A DNA stretch of 14,079 nucleotides from Candidatus Aegiribacteria sp. (GCA_021107345.1 JAIOSX010000070.1:1-14079); one strand, 5' to 3'; shown: positions 7,147-13,611, numbered from the stretch's first letter. The notes: generated from the sequence alone by a model not told the origin. Made by a program: numbers and translations.

Positions 7147-8087
7147 GCGCAGTATGCCTTTCCGAGAAAAGACAGACACGGAAAACAAAGCAGGACTCGG
7201 TCCTGCTTATCGAGAGCTTCGGTATTGAAGGTGATGCCCACGCAGAAAGCGGTCCGCGCCAGGTTTCAATCCTGTCGGAGTTGTCCCTTGCGAAAATGGA
7301 AGCTGAAGGGATAGCAACCTCACCCGGATGCTGCGGTGAGAATATCGATATCCGCGGTGTTATTGAACTGCATACACTTCTTCCGGGAGTTCAATTGAAG
7401 CTTGGTAGCAGTGCGATAGTAAGGATCACGGAAATCGGGAAAGATAATTCTGACGGTCATGCGGATAACGTTATTCAGGGCAATATTTTTCCTCAGGAAG
7501 GCATCTTTGCTGAAGTGCTCTCACGTGGTACAGTTAAACCGGATGATCCGGTTAAAGTGCTCCGAAGCAGCGGTTTTACCGCAGGCGTACTGACTGTAAG
7601 TGATTCAGCTTCCAGGGGAGATTATCAGGACCTGAGCGGTCCCGCATTGATTGAATTACTGAACAGTAACGGTTTCCTTCCGGCAAGGTATGCCGTAGTT
7701 CCGGATGAGATAACTGAAATATCGGCAAAGCTCAGCAACTGGTGCGAAGATGGTTTTCTGGATGTACTGTTCACTACAGGCGGAACCGGATTCTCGGTGA
7801 GGGATGTTACACCGGAAGCAACCGCGATGGTCTGTGACAGGCAGGTTCCCGGCATTCCGGAAATGATAAGACAGAAATCAGCAGATATTGTCGAATCAGC
7901 ATGGCTTTCCAGAGCACAGTCAGGAATCAGAGAACGTACACTGGTGATAAACCTTCCCGGAAGCAGGAAGGCAGCAATTGAATGCGCAGGTTTCACTTTT
8001 CCTATACTCGACCATGCACTGGGGATTCTCAGGGGAGACATAGAACACTGCGGACAGAGGGACGTACGACCCGACGAGAAAGCCTGA
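7134..8087 (+). CDS. MOSC domain fused to MogA-type molybdopterin adenylyltransferase
   Basis: A 317-residue fusion. Residues about 1-145 are a MOSC domain: GIEGDAHAESGPRQVSIL (30-47), GENI (68-71), EIGK (100-103), PQEGIFAEVL (120-129) and GTVKPDDPV. MOSC domains bind molybdenum cofactor and often carry a conserved Cys; in this branch I expect Cys in the GKECH...C...GDC region. Here that stretch (102-117) has no Cys, and the domain's only cysteines are Cys8 and Cys66-Cys67. Residues about 148-310 are MogA/MoaB: LTVSDSASRGDYQDLSGPAL, TTGGTG (214-219), DVTPEAT (224-230), VPGIPEMIR and NLPGS (273-277). This domain adenylylates molybdopterin before MoeA acts. GGAGA lies six bases before the ATG. 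It is the last gene of the operon. The domain calls are secure; the role of the MOSC part is inferred. Confidence 0.93.
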   Translation: MARVSAVCLSEKRQTRKTKQDSVLLIESFGIEGDAHAESGPRQVSILSELSLAKMEAEGIATSPGCCGENIDIRGVIELHTLLPGVQLKLGSSAIVRITEIGKDNSDGHADNVIQGNIFPQEGIFAEVLSRGTVKPDDPVKVLRSSGFTAGVLTVSDSASRGDYQDLSGPALIELLNSNGFLPARYAVVPDEITEISAKLSNWCEDGFLDVLFTTGGTGFSVRDVTPEATAMVCDRQVPGIPEMIRQKSADIVESAWLSRAQSGIRERTLVINLPGSRKAAIECAGFTFPILDHALGILRGDIEHCGQRDVRPDEKA

Positions 8088-8176
8088 TTGTGTAAAGCGC
8101 CATTGCTTCCTATCCGTTGCATTGTCATCAAGCCTGAAGGCACTGTAACCGGTCTCTCTAATTATTCTCACAGCTC

Positions 8177-8207
8177 TTTTTTTTTTATCATCTGAGTCAA
8201 TGATAAA
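8177..8207 (+). repeat. T-tract and 8-bp inverted repeat
   Basis: Ten T residues (8177-8186) run into the left arm of a perfect inverted repeat, TTTATCAT (8184-8191) and ATGATAAA (8200-8207), with an 8-base spacer. The order (T-run before the stem) does not fit an intrinsic terminator on the plus strand. It could be an operator or a weak end for the cofactor operon. Confidence 0.35.
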
Positions 8208-8238
8208 TATCCAGATGTCCGTAAGGATGTGTGGACAA

Positions 8239-8252
8239 TTTCAATATTGAAA
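8239..8252 (+). promoter_or_regulatory. candidate operator palindrome TTTCAATATTGAAA
   Basis: A perfect 14-bp palindrome whose right end is 7 bases upstream of the -35 box at 8260. Its position suits an activator or repressor site for the DUF4097-DUF2089 pair. The regulator is unknown. Confidence 0.4.
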
Positions 8253-8259
8253 CAAAGAC

Positions 8260-8288
8260 TTGACAAATTGTAAACATATTTTTATAAA
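8260..8288 (+). promoter_or_regulatory. near-consensus sigma-70 promoter
   Basis: TTGACA (8260-8265), a 17-base spacer and TATAAA (8283-8288): 6/6 and 5/6 matches with ideal spacing, in an A/T-rich intergenic stretch. It drives the DUF4097-like gene and, by overlap, the DUF2089 gene. Confidence 0.75.
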
Positions 8289-8311
8289 TTAACCACAATA
8301 TTTCACAATAT

Positions 8312-8318
8312 GAAAGGA
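8312..8318 (+). promoter_or_regulatory. ribosome binding site that decides the start at 8325
   Basis: GAAAGGA (8312-8318) is six bases before the ATG at 8325. In-frame ATGs at 8310 and 8319 overlap or touch it and lack a ribosome site of their own. Confidence 0.55.
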
Positions 8319-8324
8319 ATGGTC

Positions 8325-9344
8325 ATGAGCGAAGAACAGAGAGAGATCCTTCAGATGGTAGCCGATGGTAAGATAAGCGCCGATGATGGCGCACAACTTC
8401 TGGAAGCACTTACAAAAGGTGAGCGGAAGAGAAAGGAGATGGGATCACCAGCCCGGAGGGCCAAGGAAAAGAAGCGCATTATGCACGAGTATAGAAAAAT
8501 GGGGCCTATAACCGGCTTTGACGGCCTGCGCGACATAGGCCGTATGGTACGCGGTATGGTAAAGGATTCCGTATCAGGGATTGATGATGAATTCATGGAA
8601 ATAGACGAAGATATGTTTGAGGATGGAGGGCATCTGGAAGGTCCCCTTGAACTTGATGAGGGTACAGAGCTTGTTCTGAAACGAAGGGTTCGCAGGAACG
8701 GCAGGAACAATGGCGGTGATCTGATTTTGAACGGAGTGTCCGGTTCGACTCTTGAAGTCATTGGAGAAAATACTCCGGACATACGCCTATACCGGGATAA
8801 TGGAACAGTGTATTTAAAATGGGAAAAGAGTGACCTGTCGCTTAACGTACCTGAGACTGTAGAAAACGTCAGGGCAAGCATAATGGGTGGAAATATCATC
8901 CTGAACAGCGTGAAAGGTGCAGCTGATATAAGAACAATGGGTGGTGATATAAACCTGTCTGAAGCTTCAAGAGCTTTCAGGGCAAAGACGATGGGGGGAA
9001 ACATTCTGATTAAACTGACTGACGATTGGAATGAAGATTCAAGGGTTACAACAATGGGCGGTAATATAGCGTTGAGCATATGTGAAAGTACAAAGGCTGA
9101 GATCTCGGCCAAAACCATGGGTGGTGAAATCACAGTACAGGAAGATATATCCGGATTAACTGAATCTGGACATCCCGGTTCTTCAAGAGTTAATATAGAC
9201 CTGTCAGATGAAGAGGAATCCCCCGAACTCAGACTCAAGACCATGGGAGGGAATATCTCGATAGACCGCTCTGGAATAGAACCGGTTGTAGAGGATAACG
9301 GGGAGAAAAAGAAGAGAAGGAAAAATAGAAAAGAGAGAAAATGA
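8325..9344 (+). CDS. DUF4097-like (YvlB/LiaX-type) beta-repeat protein with SHOCT-like N-terminus
   Basis: A 339-residue protein from the ATG at 8325. The first 30 residues contain the SHOCT-like motif EILQMVADGKISADDGAQLL. A basic segment (about 33-60) follows, then an acidic linker. The C-terminal half is a beta-repeat region of the DUF4097 kind, in which MGG(N/D/E)I recurs six times with Met at about residues 187, 205, 223, 244, 265 and 307. These spacings (18, 18, 21, 21, 42) fit a beta-solenoid with one degenerate coil between the last two. The tail is very basic (KKKRRKNRKERK). There is no signal peptide or membrane helix, so it is probably cytosolic. Relatives such as YvlB and LiaX belong to envelope-stress systems. 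It shares ATGA with the DUF2089 gene and a strong promoter precedes it. The function here is unknown. Confidence 0.85.
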   Translation: MSEEQREILQMVADGKISADDGAQLLEALTKGERKRKEMGSPARRAKEKKRIMHEYRKMGPITGFDGLRDIGRMVRGMVKDSVSGIDDEFMEIDEDMFEDGGHLEGPLELDEGTELVLKRRVRRNGRNNGGDLILNGVSGSTLEVIGENTPDIRLYRDNGTVYLKWEKSDLSLNVPETVENVRASIMGGNIILNSVKGAADIRTMGGDINLSEASRAFRAKTMGGNILIKLTDDWNEDSRVTTMGGNIALSICESTKAEISAKTMGGEITVQEDISGLTESGHPGSSRVNIDLSDEEESPELRLKTMGGNISIDRSGIEPVVEDNGEKKKRRKNRKERK

Positions 9345-9700
9345 GTGACAGTTCCATTCCACCTAAATGCCCCGGTTGTGGAGACAGACTTATTGTTGTG
9401 AAGCTTCAGTGCAGTTCGTGCGGTACCGAAGTAAACGGCGAGTTCGATGTTTGCCCGGTATGTACCCTTGAGGGAAAGAACAGGGATCTGTTTGATCTGT
9501 TCATGGAATCAAGGGGGAACCTCAAGGAAGTACAAAGAAAACTGAGCATATCGTATCCAACTGTTCGGCAGAGAATTGATAGCATGTTCAGTGAGCTGAA
9601 GGGTGAAAAACCTGCTCGGGATCCTGCTGAGGTTCTCAAAAGGCTCAGCGATGGAGAAATAGATGTGGAAACTGCATCAAAACTTCTTGCCGGGGAGTAA
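9341..9700 (+). CDS. DUF2089 zinc-ribbon/HTH protein
   Basis: A 119-residue protein. A zinc ribbon is formed by CPGC (10-13) and CSSC (24-27), with a third pair CPVC (38-41). A helix-turn-helix-like region follows, RGNLKEVQRKLSISYPTVRQR (about 58-78), nearly identical in style to the DUF2089 family signature of RGN..E and SYPTVR. The C-terminus repeats the SHOCT-like motif (AEVLKRLSDGEIDVETASKLL) also present at the N-terminus of the upstream protein. DUF2089 proteins are putative transcription regulators. The ATG overlaps the upstream stop by four bases, so the two are translated together. The third CxxC appears to be an addition compared with the family as I remember it. The identification is good; the regulatory role is inferred. 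Confidence 0.88.
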   Translation: MSDSSIPPKCPGCGDRLIVVKLQCSSCGTEVNGEFDVCPVCTLEGKNRDLFDLFMESRGNLKEVQRKLSISYPTVRQRIDSMFSELKGEKPARDPAEVLKRLSDGEIDVETASKLLAGE

Positions 9701-9736
9701 ACCGCGGAAACATACACTCAAATTCAGTGATATTAT

Positions 9737-9753
9737 TGGAATGACCTGTTCCA
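9737..9753. terminator. weak hairpin between convergent genes
   Basis: TGGAA (9737-9741) and TTCCA (9749-9753) form a 5-bp stem; TTTTT follows a few bases later on the plus strand. It sits between the DUF2089 and DUF3795 stops. The stem is short, so this is a weak call. Confidence 0.2.
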
Positions 9754-9762
9754 GCTACATTT

Positions 9763-10095
9763 TTATCTGAGACTATCGAGTTTCTTTTTAGCTGCTGGAA
9801 CCAAGCCGAAGAATTCTTCCAGATCCTTGCAGGGATACTCATCACACTCCGCACACGTTTCCAGAGGTCGATCCATGGCACACAGACGCATCGGACACTC
9901 GAAACAATGTGAGAAATGCACTCCTTCAGTCGAATTACATCCGTCACAGTTGATATCATCAGCGCTGATATCAGCATTGAATTCTTTCGACCATTCGGCA
10001 GCGACCTTTTCCCTTAGAGTCTGATCGTCTCTTTGAGTAGCGATATAAGCGGGGCATTCTATACAGTTCAATCCGCAGTAGGCTATCTGTAACAT
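9763..10095 (-). CDS. DUF3795 cysteine-rich protein
   Basis: A 110-residue protein from the minus-strand ATG at 10095, chosen because GGAG lies six bases upstream and the family starts just before the AYCGLNCIECPAY motif; longer starts up to 10146 have no good ribosome site. It carries eleven cysteines in pairs or triplets (7, 11, 14; 50, 53; 64, 67; 72; 81, 84; 89), including INCDGC, HCFECPMRLC and CAECDEYPC. This is the signature of DUF3795, presumed to bind zinc or an Fe-S cluster. The C-terminal helix (about 90-110) is charged. It is cytosolic with no signal. It is convergent with the DUF2089 gene and on the same strand as the membrane protein at 10639. The biochemical function is unknown. 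Confidence 0.88.
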   Translation of the reverse strand: MLQIAYCGLNCIECPAYIATQRDDQTLREKVAAEWSKEFNADISADDINCDGCNSTEGVHFSHCFECPMRLCAMDRPLETCAECDEYPCKDLEEFFGLVPAAKKKLDSLR

Positions 10096-10228
10096 CTCAT
10101 TCTCCATTCTAGTGTCATTTTCTGTATTCATATACAATGCAGTCAACCATTAAAAGATAGGAAACCTGATCTCACATCACCGATAACGCTGCGCGATACA
10201 CTTCTTTAATAGTGAGTAGCAAGAATGG

Positions 10229-10639
10229 TTAGAAATCGGGGAATGGTTTCCTGAACCAGCTTCTGCATACCGAATTATACTCTTCAAGAAGATCAGGATC
10301 TTCCACCTTTAGAGATCTTGCTTTATTTTCAAATCCCTTTCCCCACTTGCCGGCAAAGACATTTATCACGTTGAGCAGCAGAAACAGTAAAGTTCCGTTG
10401 AAATCCAATTTTCTGCTGAACATAGCAACTATCCCTATCACTACCATAGTTCCCAGAATTGTCAATTGAAGGAGAGCCTGATACATCTGTTTCCGAGCAA
10501 AACTTTTAAAGTTCTCAAGGCTCTGGTAAGTTCTGATGGATGTCTCCTGAGAAAGGAAACCTCTTATTCCTTTGACTGCTACAATCAGGTTGATTATCCC
10601 CAGAGCAAAAAGAAACAATATCCAACCTATCGGGTTCAT
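10229..10639 (-). CDS. three-helix membrane protein, hypothetical
   Basis: A 136-residue protein with hydrophobic helices at about 4-24, 52-74 and 80-98, and an amphipathic, charged segment between the first two (QETSIRTYQSLENFKSFARK). The soluble C-terminus holds GKWGKGFENKARSLKV and ends in RSWFRKPFPDF. GAGAGGAT gives a clear ribosome site before the ATG. I do not recognise the family. It stands between the DUF3795 and DUF4230-like genes on the same strand, with about 130 bases on each side, so it may be transcribed on its own. Confidence 0.7.
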   Translation of the reverse strand: MNPIGWILFLFALGIINLIVAVKGIRGFLSQETSIRTYQSLENFKSFARKQMYQALLQLTILGTMVVIGIVAMFSRKLDFNGTLLFLLLNVINVFAGKWGKGFENKARSLKVEDPDLLEEYNSVCRSWFRKPFPDF

Positions 10640-10761
10640 GAGATCCTCTCAACTCGCATCTACATGTTCATCATCCGGATTGACATGGCACTAGGATATG
10701 GATAATGGAATTGAATCTATAACGCAAGTAAATGACTTTCTGCAGAGATTACCATTGCTGA

Positions 10762-11358
10762 CTATTCAAAAAGAATACTCGTTCCCGCATATTCCGACAG
10801 TACGGGAGCAAAACCATTCAGTCGAGCTATGATCTCACTTCTGTCAGGCAGAAGATCCTCTGAACAGGCGAAATCGGTTGCTACTGAGTCAAGCTGTTTC
10901 AGCAGATCCTCCTGCATATCGTAACCCGCTATCTGATCGTAGAGCCATACAAGCCCGGATGTCTTCGTGTAGATCTCCACTGTACTGAGATCCGGTGACA
11001 TCTCCAGCATCTCTACATCGGGAAGATGGACTGTGATGCTGTTGAAGTTCTGATCCAGGGAATCCTCAGTCAGTTTCACCAGGTCAAGTCCGTATATGTA
11101 CGTGACCTTCATTATCAGCAGGCCTTCCCTGTTCCCGAGTAGAAGGCTGTTTTCATCGATATCGGTATATATGTAGGTCGTTATCCTGTCAGTCGCCAGG
11201 AAGAAAAGGCTTTCGGATCTGAGAACCTGCAGAACGGATGTGGCCGTTCTGGAGAAACCCAGGACGCTGCTCAGGTCCAGGATGTTCATGGCTGACAGGA
11301 ACATTACAAGAACCATAAGGAAGAGGAAAAATACGGTCAGGCCTAACAGTTTTTTCAT
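10762..11358 (-). CDS. DUF4230-like membrane-anchored protein
   Basis: A 198-residue protein with one N-terminal transmembrane helix or uncleaved signal (about residues 5-24), after which the rest is probably extracytoplasmic. The middle part shows the DUF4230 pattern: a variable helix, TYIYTDIDENSLLLGNREGL, a strand MKVTYIYGLDLVKL, then an SITVHLPDVEMLEMSPDLS segment equivalent to the conserved 'V.I.LP.PEIL......D....' region. A long C-terminal helix pair closes it. GAGG eight bases upstream supports the ATG at 11358. Nine bases upstream ends a tiny membrane-peptide ORF. The DUF4230 function is not known. The assignment is moderate, from motif memory only. Confidence 0.7.
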   Translation of the reverse strand: MKKLLGLTVFFLFLMVLVMFLSAMNILDLSSVLGFSRTATSVLQVLRSESLFFLATDRITTYIYTDIDENSLLLGNREGLLIMKVTYIYGLDLVKLTEDSLDQNFNSITVHLPDVEMLEMSPDLSTVEIYTKTSGLVWLYDQIAGYDMQEDLLKQLDSVATDFACSEDLLPDRSEIIARLNGFAPVLSEYAGTSILFE

Positions 11359-11367
11359 ACCGGGTCC

Positions 11368-11439
11368 TCAGCACTGAATAAAGCGCAGTATCAGAATTAC
11401 TAAAGCAACGGCGGCGACTGCCAGTACTATCTTTCTCAT
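11368..11439 (-). CDS. possible 23-residue membrane peptide
   Basis: A minus-strand ATG at 11439 opens a 23-residue frame: MRKIV, then an unbroken run of Ala, Val, Leu and Ile, then RFIQC and TGA. It is one basic-flanked transmembrane segment ending in Cys. AGGT lies four bases before the ATG, a weak ribosome site. It ends nine bases before the DUF4230-like start, so the two would be cotranscribed and perhaps coupled. It is too short for statistical support; a leader peptide or small membrane protein are both possible. Confidence 0.4.
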   Translation of the reverse strand: MRKIVLAVAAVALVILILRFIQC

Positions 11440-11745
11440 ATATACCTGCCTAAATCAATAAGAAACTGTATTTTCGACTATCTGCAATATGTATACGAAG
11501 AACGCCAAGGCATCTTCTGTTAAGCCGTGATTCTCTTCCTGAAGAGACTATACCAGAGGTAGTCCTGCCACGTCAAATTCATCAAGGGCTTTAACAGCCC
11601 GAGAATGTATCTCGCGTCTGCCTTACAGCTCATCACCCGGGGAGGAAGCACACTGTTCAATATGATATTCCGTTAAATGTCCTGGAACAAACAAGCTGTT
11701 CTTCTATATTGATAATTACATAGCTTTATTCAATGTGGAGGCATT
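11440..11745. other. 306-base gap with several small hairpins
   Basis: No convincing coding frame on either strand. The plus strand holds a row of short inverted repeats: TCTCTTC/GAAGAGA (11532-11547), GACT-ACC/GGT-AGTC with a two-base bulge (11546-11564), GGGCT/AGCCC (11586-11600), CGAGA/TCTCG (11600-11614) and GAACA/TGTTC (11685-11701). GGAGG at its end is the ribosome site of the 11746 gene. It may be a structured leader or small RNA, or chance; no clear promoter was found. Confidence 0.3.
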
Positions 11746-12627
11746 ATGAAACATCCCATTAACATGAAGAGACAGGGTAAATATCTTTCCTCAGCACTCG
11801 GAATCGCTATTGTGTCCGGATTCCTACCTGCAGACGATTCTTCCGCACAGGTTGTTCAAGATGATAAAGAAAGCCGGAATAACTCGACAATTCCTGTCAA
11901 TTCAGGTTCACAGTCGTTATACACCAGGACTTCAATACTCTGGAGCAATCCGCAATGGCAGGCTTTCAAGATACTCTGGCGCAAGCTCGATACCGTAACT
12001 TCAACTAACGCAGGTTATGCTCCGGATTTCTTGAATGCAGAGGAAGCTGGTCGATTCAGAAACAAACTGGATGTTACTTTCAGGGAATTGAGAGAGGTTT
12101 CGGAAGAAATCGGTATAGATTCGGTGGAACTTGCTCTTCTTGAGACACTGACTTTCGACAGATTCGATCATCTAGCCTATGGATCAAGACTCCTGTTAAC
12201 CAGAATGATGATGCCGCCTGTCTCGGAACTGACCGATGATTTGTTGCCTCAGATTGAGGCAAGAATCGATACCGTCATGAAGTTGCGCGAATCCGGTCTG
12301 ATTACCGGCGAAGAAATGGTTAAAGCGTTCGGGAACATGACTTCAAGTATTGACACCTACTGTGTTCTTGAAGTACTCAACAGATCGTTACTATATACAT
12401 CCCCTGCCTGGTCTTATAGTTGGCCGGAGGATGTACCTGAAATCAGGATTGCTTTCGACAGTATCCGGACTGCTTCGCTGATCAGCATCGAACAGGACGG
12501 GGAAGTTTACGAGGGACAGTATCAGGAAACATATGAAGCATTTGAAATAATAGATAACGCTCTTCATCGTACAATTCTCAGATTACCTGCACTTAACGAT
12601 CTCCTTCTTGATCTGGAACTGTTCTAG
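11746..12627 (+). CDS. secreted protein of unknown family
   Basis: A 293-residue protein with a signal peptide: a basic start (KHPINMKRQGK), a hydrophobic stretch at about 14-27 and a likely cleavage near SSAQ (32-35). The mature part is mostly alpha-helical, with a low-complexity Ser/Asn linker at about 36-60, an aromatic WSNPQWQAFKILW segment (67-79), and helices rich in Glu and Leu (FRELREVSEEIGIDSVELALLETL). GGAGG is five bases before the ATG. There are few cysteines and no catalytic motif that I can see. It stands alone: the next gene has its own promoter. I do not recognise the family; export to periplasm or exterior is the only supported statement. Confidence 0.7.
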   Translation: MKHPINMKRQGKYLSSALGIAIVSGFLPADDSSAQVVQDDKESRNNSTIPVNSGSQSLYTRTSILWSNPQWQAFKILWRKLDTVTSTNAGYAPDFLNAEEAGRFRNKLDVTFRELREVSEEIGIDSVELALLETLTFDRFDHLAYGSRLLLTRMMMPPVSELTDDLLPQIEARIDTVMKLRESGLITGEEMVKAFGNMTSSIDTYCVLEVLNRSLLYTSPAWSYSWPEDVPEIRIAFDSIRTASLISIEQDGEVYEGQYQETYEAFEIIDNALHRTILRLPALNDLLLDLELF

Positions 12628-12631
12628 AAAC

Positions 12632-12654
12632 ACCGGCTGACGCATCTTGCCGGT
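12632..12654 (+). terminator. possible terminator after the 293-residue protein
   Basis: ACCGGC (12632-12637) pairs with GCCGGT (12649-12654) across an 11-base loop, starting a few bases after the stop codon. Only TTT follows, so termination strength is doubtful. Confidence 0.35.
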
Positions 12655-12768
12655 TTCATAGAAAATGCTCATCCGATCTCGATCACAGAGACGTCATTCT
12701 TCCGGAGAACGCAGGACTAAATACGGTAAATAAGTTGTGAGAAATGCCGGCAGAATGATACGTAAAAC

Positions 12769-12797
12769 ATGACAAATTCCTACAAAAGAACTATATT
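12769..12797 (+). promoter_or_regulatory. sigma-70 promoter for the TPR-Cys protein
   Basis: ATGACA (12769-12774), a 17-base spacer and TATATT (12792-12797): 5/6 matches at both hexamers with ideal spacing, about 80 bases before the ATG at 12878. The bases TGACAAATT around the -35 are also found at the 8260 promoter. Confidence 0.6.
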
Positions 12798-12877
12798 ATT
12801 AATAATGTACATTCACATCAAATCTGTCATTCAAACCGAGCAATTATGATAACCACGGGAAAGGAATTGAAAATAAT

Positions 12878-13357
12878 ATGAGAATAGCATCCCTGTTTGC
12901 TGTAACACTGCTTGTCGCCATGTCAACAGCAGGAATGGACTCTATCGCTGAGATTTCCGAGAAAGTGACCGCTGCATTCGACCAGGAAACCGGTACATTT
13001 ACTGAAGACGCATATGAGACTCTTCTGGAAGCACATATCATGATCGGAGAAGCTCTGGAGGGTGAGATTACCGATGAGACCGAATTGTATACACTGGGTG
13101 TTTTGGACTGCATGGTAATGTACAATCTCGCCTGTCTCGAAGCCATAAACGGAAACACTGACGAGGCTTTCACATGGCTTGAAGGTTCGGTAGACGCTGG
13201 ATACGGCGATCCTGACTGGATGCTTGAGGATGAGGATCTTGCCGGTCTCAGAGAAGATTCCAGATTCCAGGAGCTTGTAGAAGCCGCTGCTGATAACGGC
13301 TGCAGCGGACCCTGTTCCACCGGAGGGTCATGCTGCGGGAGCGGTGACTGCGAATAG
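12878..13357 (+). CDS. exported TPR-type protein with Cys/Gly-rich tail
   Basis: A 159-residue protein with a short signal peptide (hydrophobic residues 5-18, probable cleavage near STAG). The mature protein is acidic and helical. Residues about 75-135 resemble a terminal TPR module: YNLACLEAINGNTDEAFTWLEGSV, then AGYGDPDWMLEDEDLAGLREDSRFQELVEAA. The last 18 residues switch to Gly, Ser and Cys, with Cys at 142, 146, 152, 153 and 158 (C-x3-C-x5-CC-x4-C). Such a tail could bind metal or form disulfides after export; neither is shown. AAGGAA upstream is a distant ribosome site. It is followed by the convergent ThiS-like gene. TPR modules mediate protein contacts; the partner is unknown. Confidence 0.75.
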   Translation: MRIASLFAVTLLVAMSTAGMDSIAEISEKVTAAFDQETGTFTEDAYETLLEAHIMIGEALEGEITDETELYTLGVLDCMVMYNLACLEAINGNTDEAFTWLEGSVDAGYGDPDWMLEDEDLAGLREDSRFQELVEAAADNGCSGPCSTGGSCCGSGDCE

Positions 13358-13404
13358 CCCGCGTATTTATTCGATGATGTAACGGATAATAGCCCAACGA
13401 GGAT

Positions 13405-13602
13405 TTATCCGCCTGACATCAGGTGGATTATGTCTACAGTTGCTTTATCAGGAATCACTGCAGAATCGTATTTATCCCTTGGTATGAGTTTTCCATTGAT
13501 TCTTACAATAAGAAGGGGAAAAATGTAATTTTTCTCCTTAATAACATCACTTACGGTTTTACCGCGAAACCATTCTGACTGTTCGCCGTTAACATTTATC
13601 AT
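13405..13602 (-). CDS. ThiS/MoaD-type sulfur carrier protein
   Basis: A 65-residue protein with the ubiquitin-like ThiS/MoaD layout: an opening strand MINVNGE, TVSDVI helix, strand LLIVRINGKLIPRDKYDS, VIPDKATVDII and the C-terminal SGG needed for adenylylation and thiocarboxylation. Sequence style is nearer to ThiS (short, PR...Y) than to MoaD. It lies 40 bases downstream of an aldehyde:ferredoxin oxidoreductase gene on the same strand, which suggests a sulfur donor for the tungsto- or molybdopterin dithiolene rather than for thiamine; that is inferred from context. There is no Shine-Dalgarno sequence before the ATG, only CTGACCTT, and a 9-bp hairpin precedes it. The family is good; the pathway is open. 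Confidence 0.85.
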   Translation of the reverse strand: MINVNGEQSEWFRGKTVSDVIKEKNYIFPLLIVRINGKLIPRDKYDSAVIPDKATVDIIHLMSGG

Positions 13603-13611
13603 AAGGTCAGC

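Noticed and set aside
7625..8143. Minus-strand open frame of 172 codons over the end of the MOSC-MogA gene
   Set aside because: The MogA motifs on the plus strand are intact through the same bases; this frame has no family resemblance.
8177..8186. Ten-T tract as an intrinsic terminator of the cofactor operon
   Set aside because: No GC-rich stem precedes it on the plus strand; the only strong inverted repeat follows it.
8351..9244. Long minus-strand open frame (297 codons)
   Set aside because: It is antisense to the DUF4097-like repeat gene, is Ser/Pro/Ile-rich with no recognisable domain, and has no ribosome site. It mirrors the repeat codons of the real gene.
10096..10146. Longer N-terminus for the DUF3795 protein (starts at 10146 or 10107)
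   Set aside because: The extra residues are polar with no family match, and the GGAG at suitable distance supports the ATG at 10095.
10719..10728. Minus-strand CTTGCGTTAT, identical to part of the candidate ModE operator
   Set aside because: There is no ATAAC half-site at the right distance, so it is probably a chance 10-mer match.
13375..13425. Partial palindrome CCTGA-CA-TCAGG at the end of the sulfur-carrier gene
   Set aside because: The two-base loop and lack of a T-run make a terminator unlikely; it overlaps the conserved Ser-Gly-Gly codons, which explains the bases.
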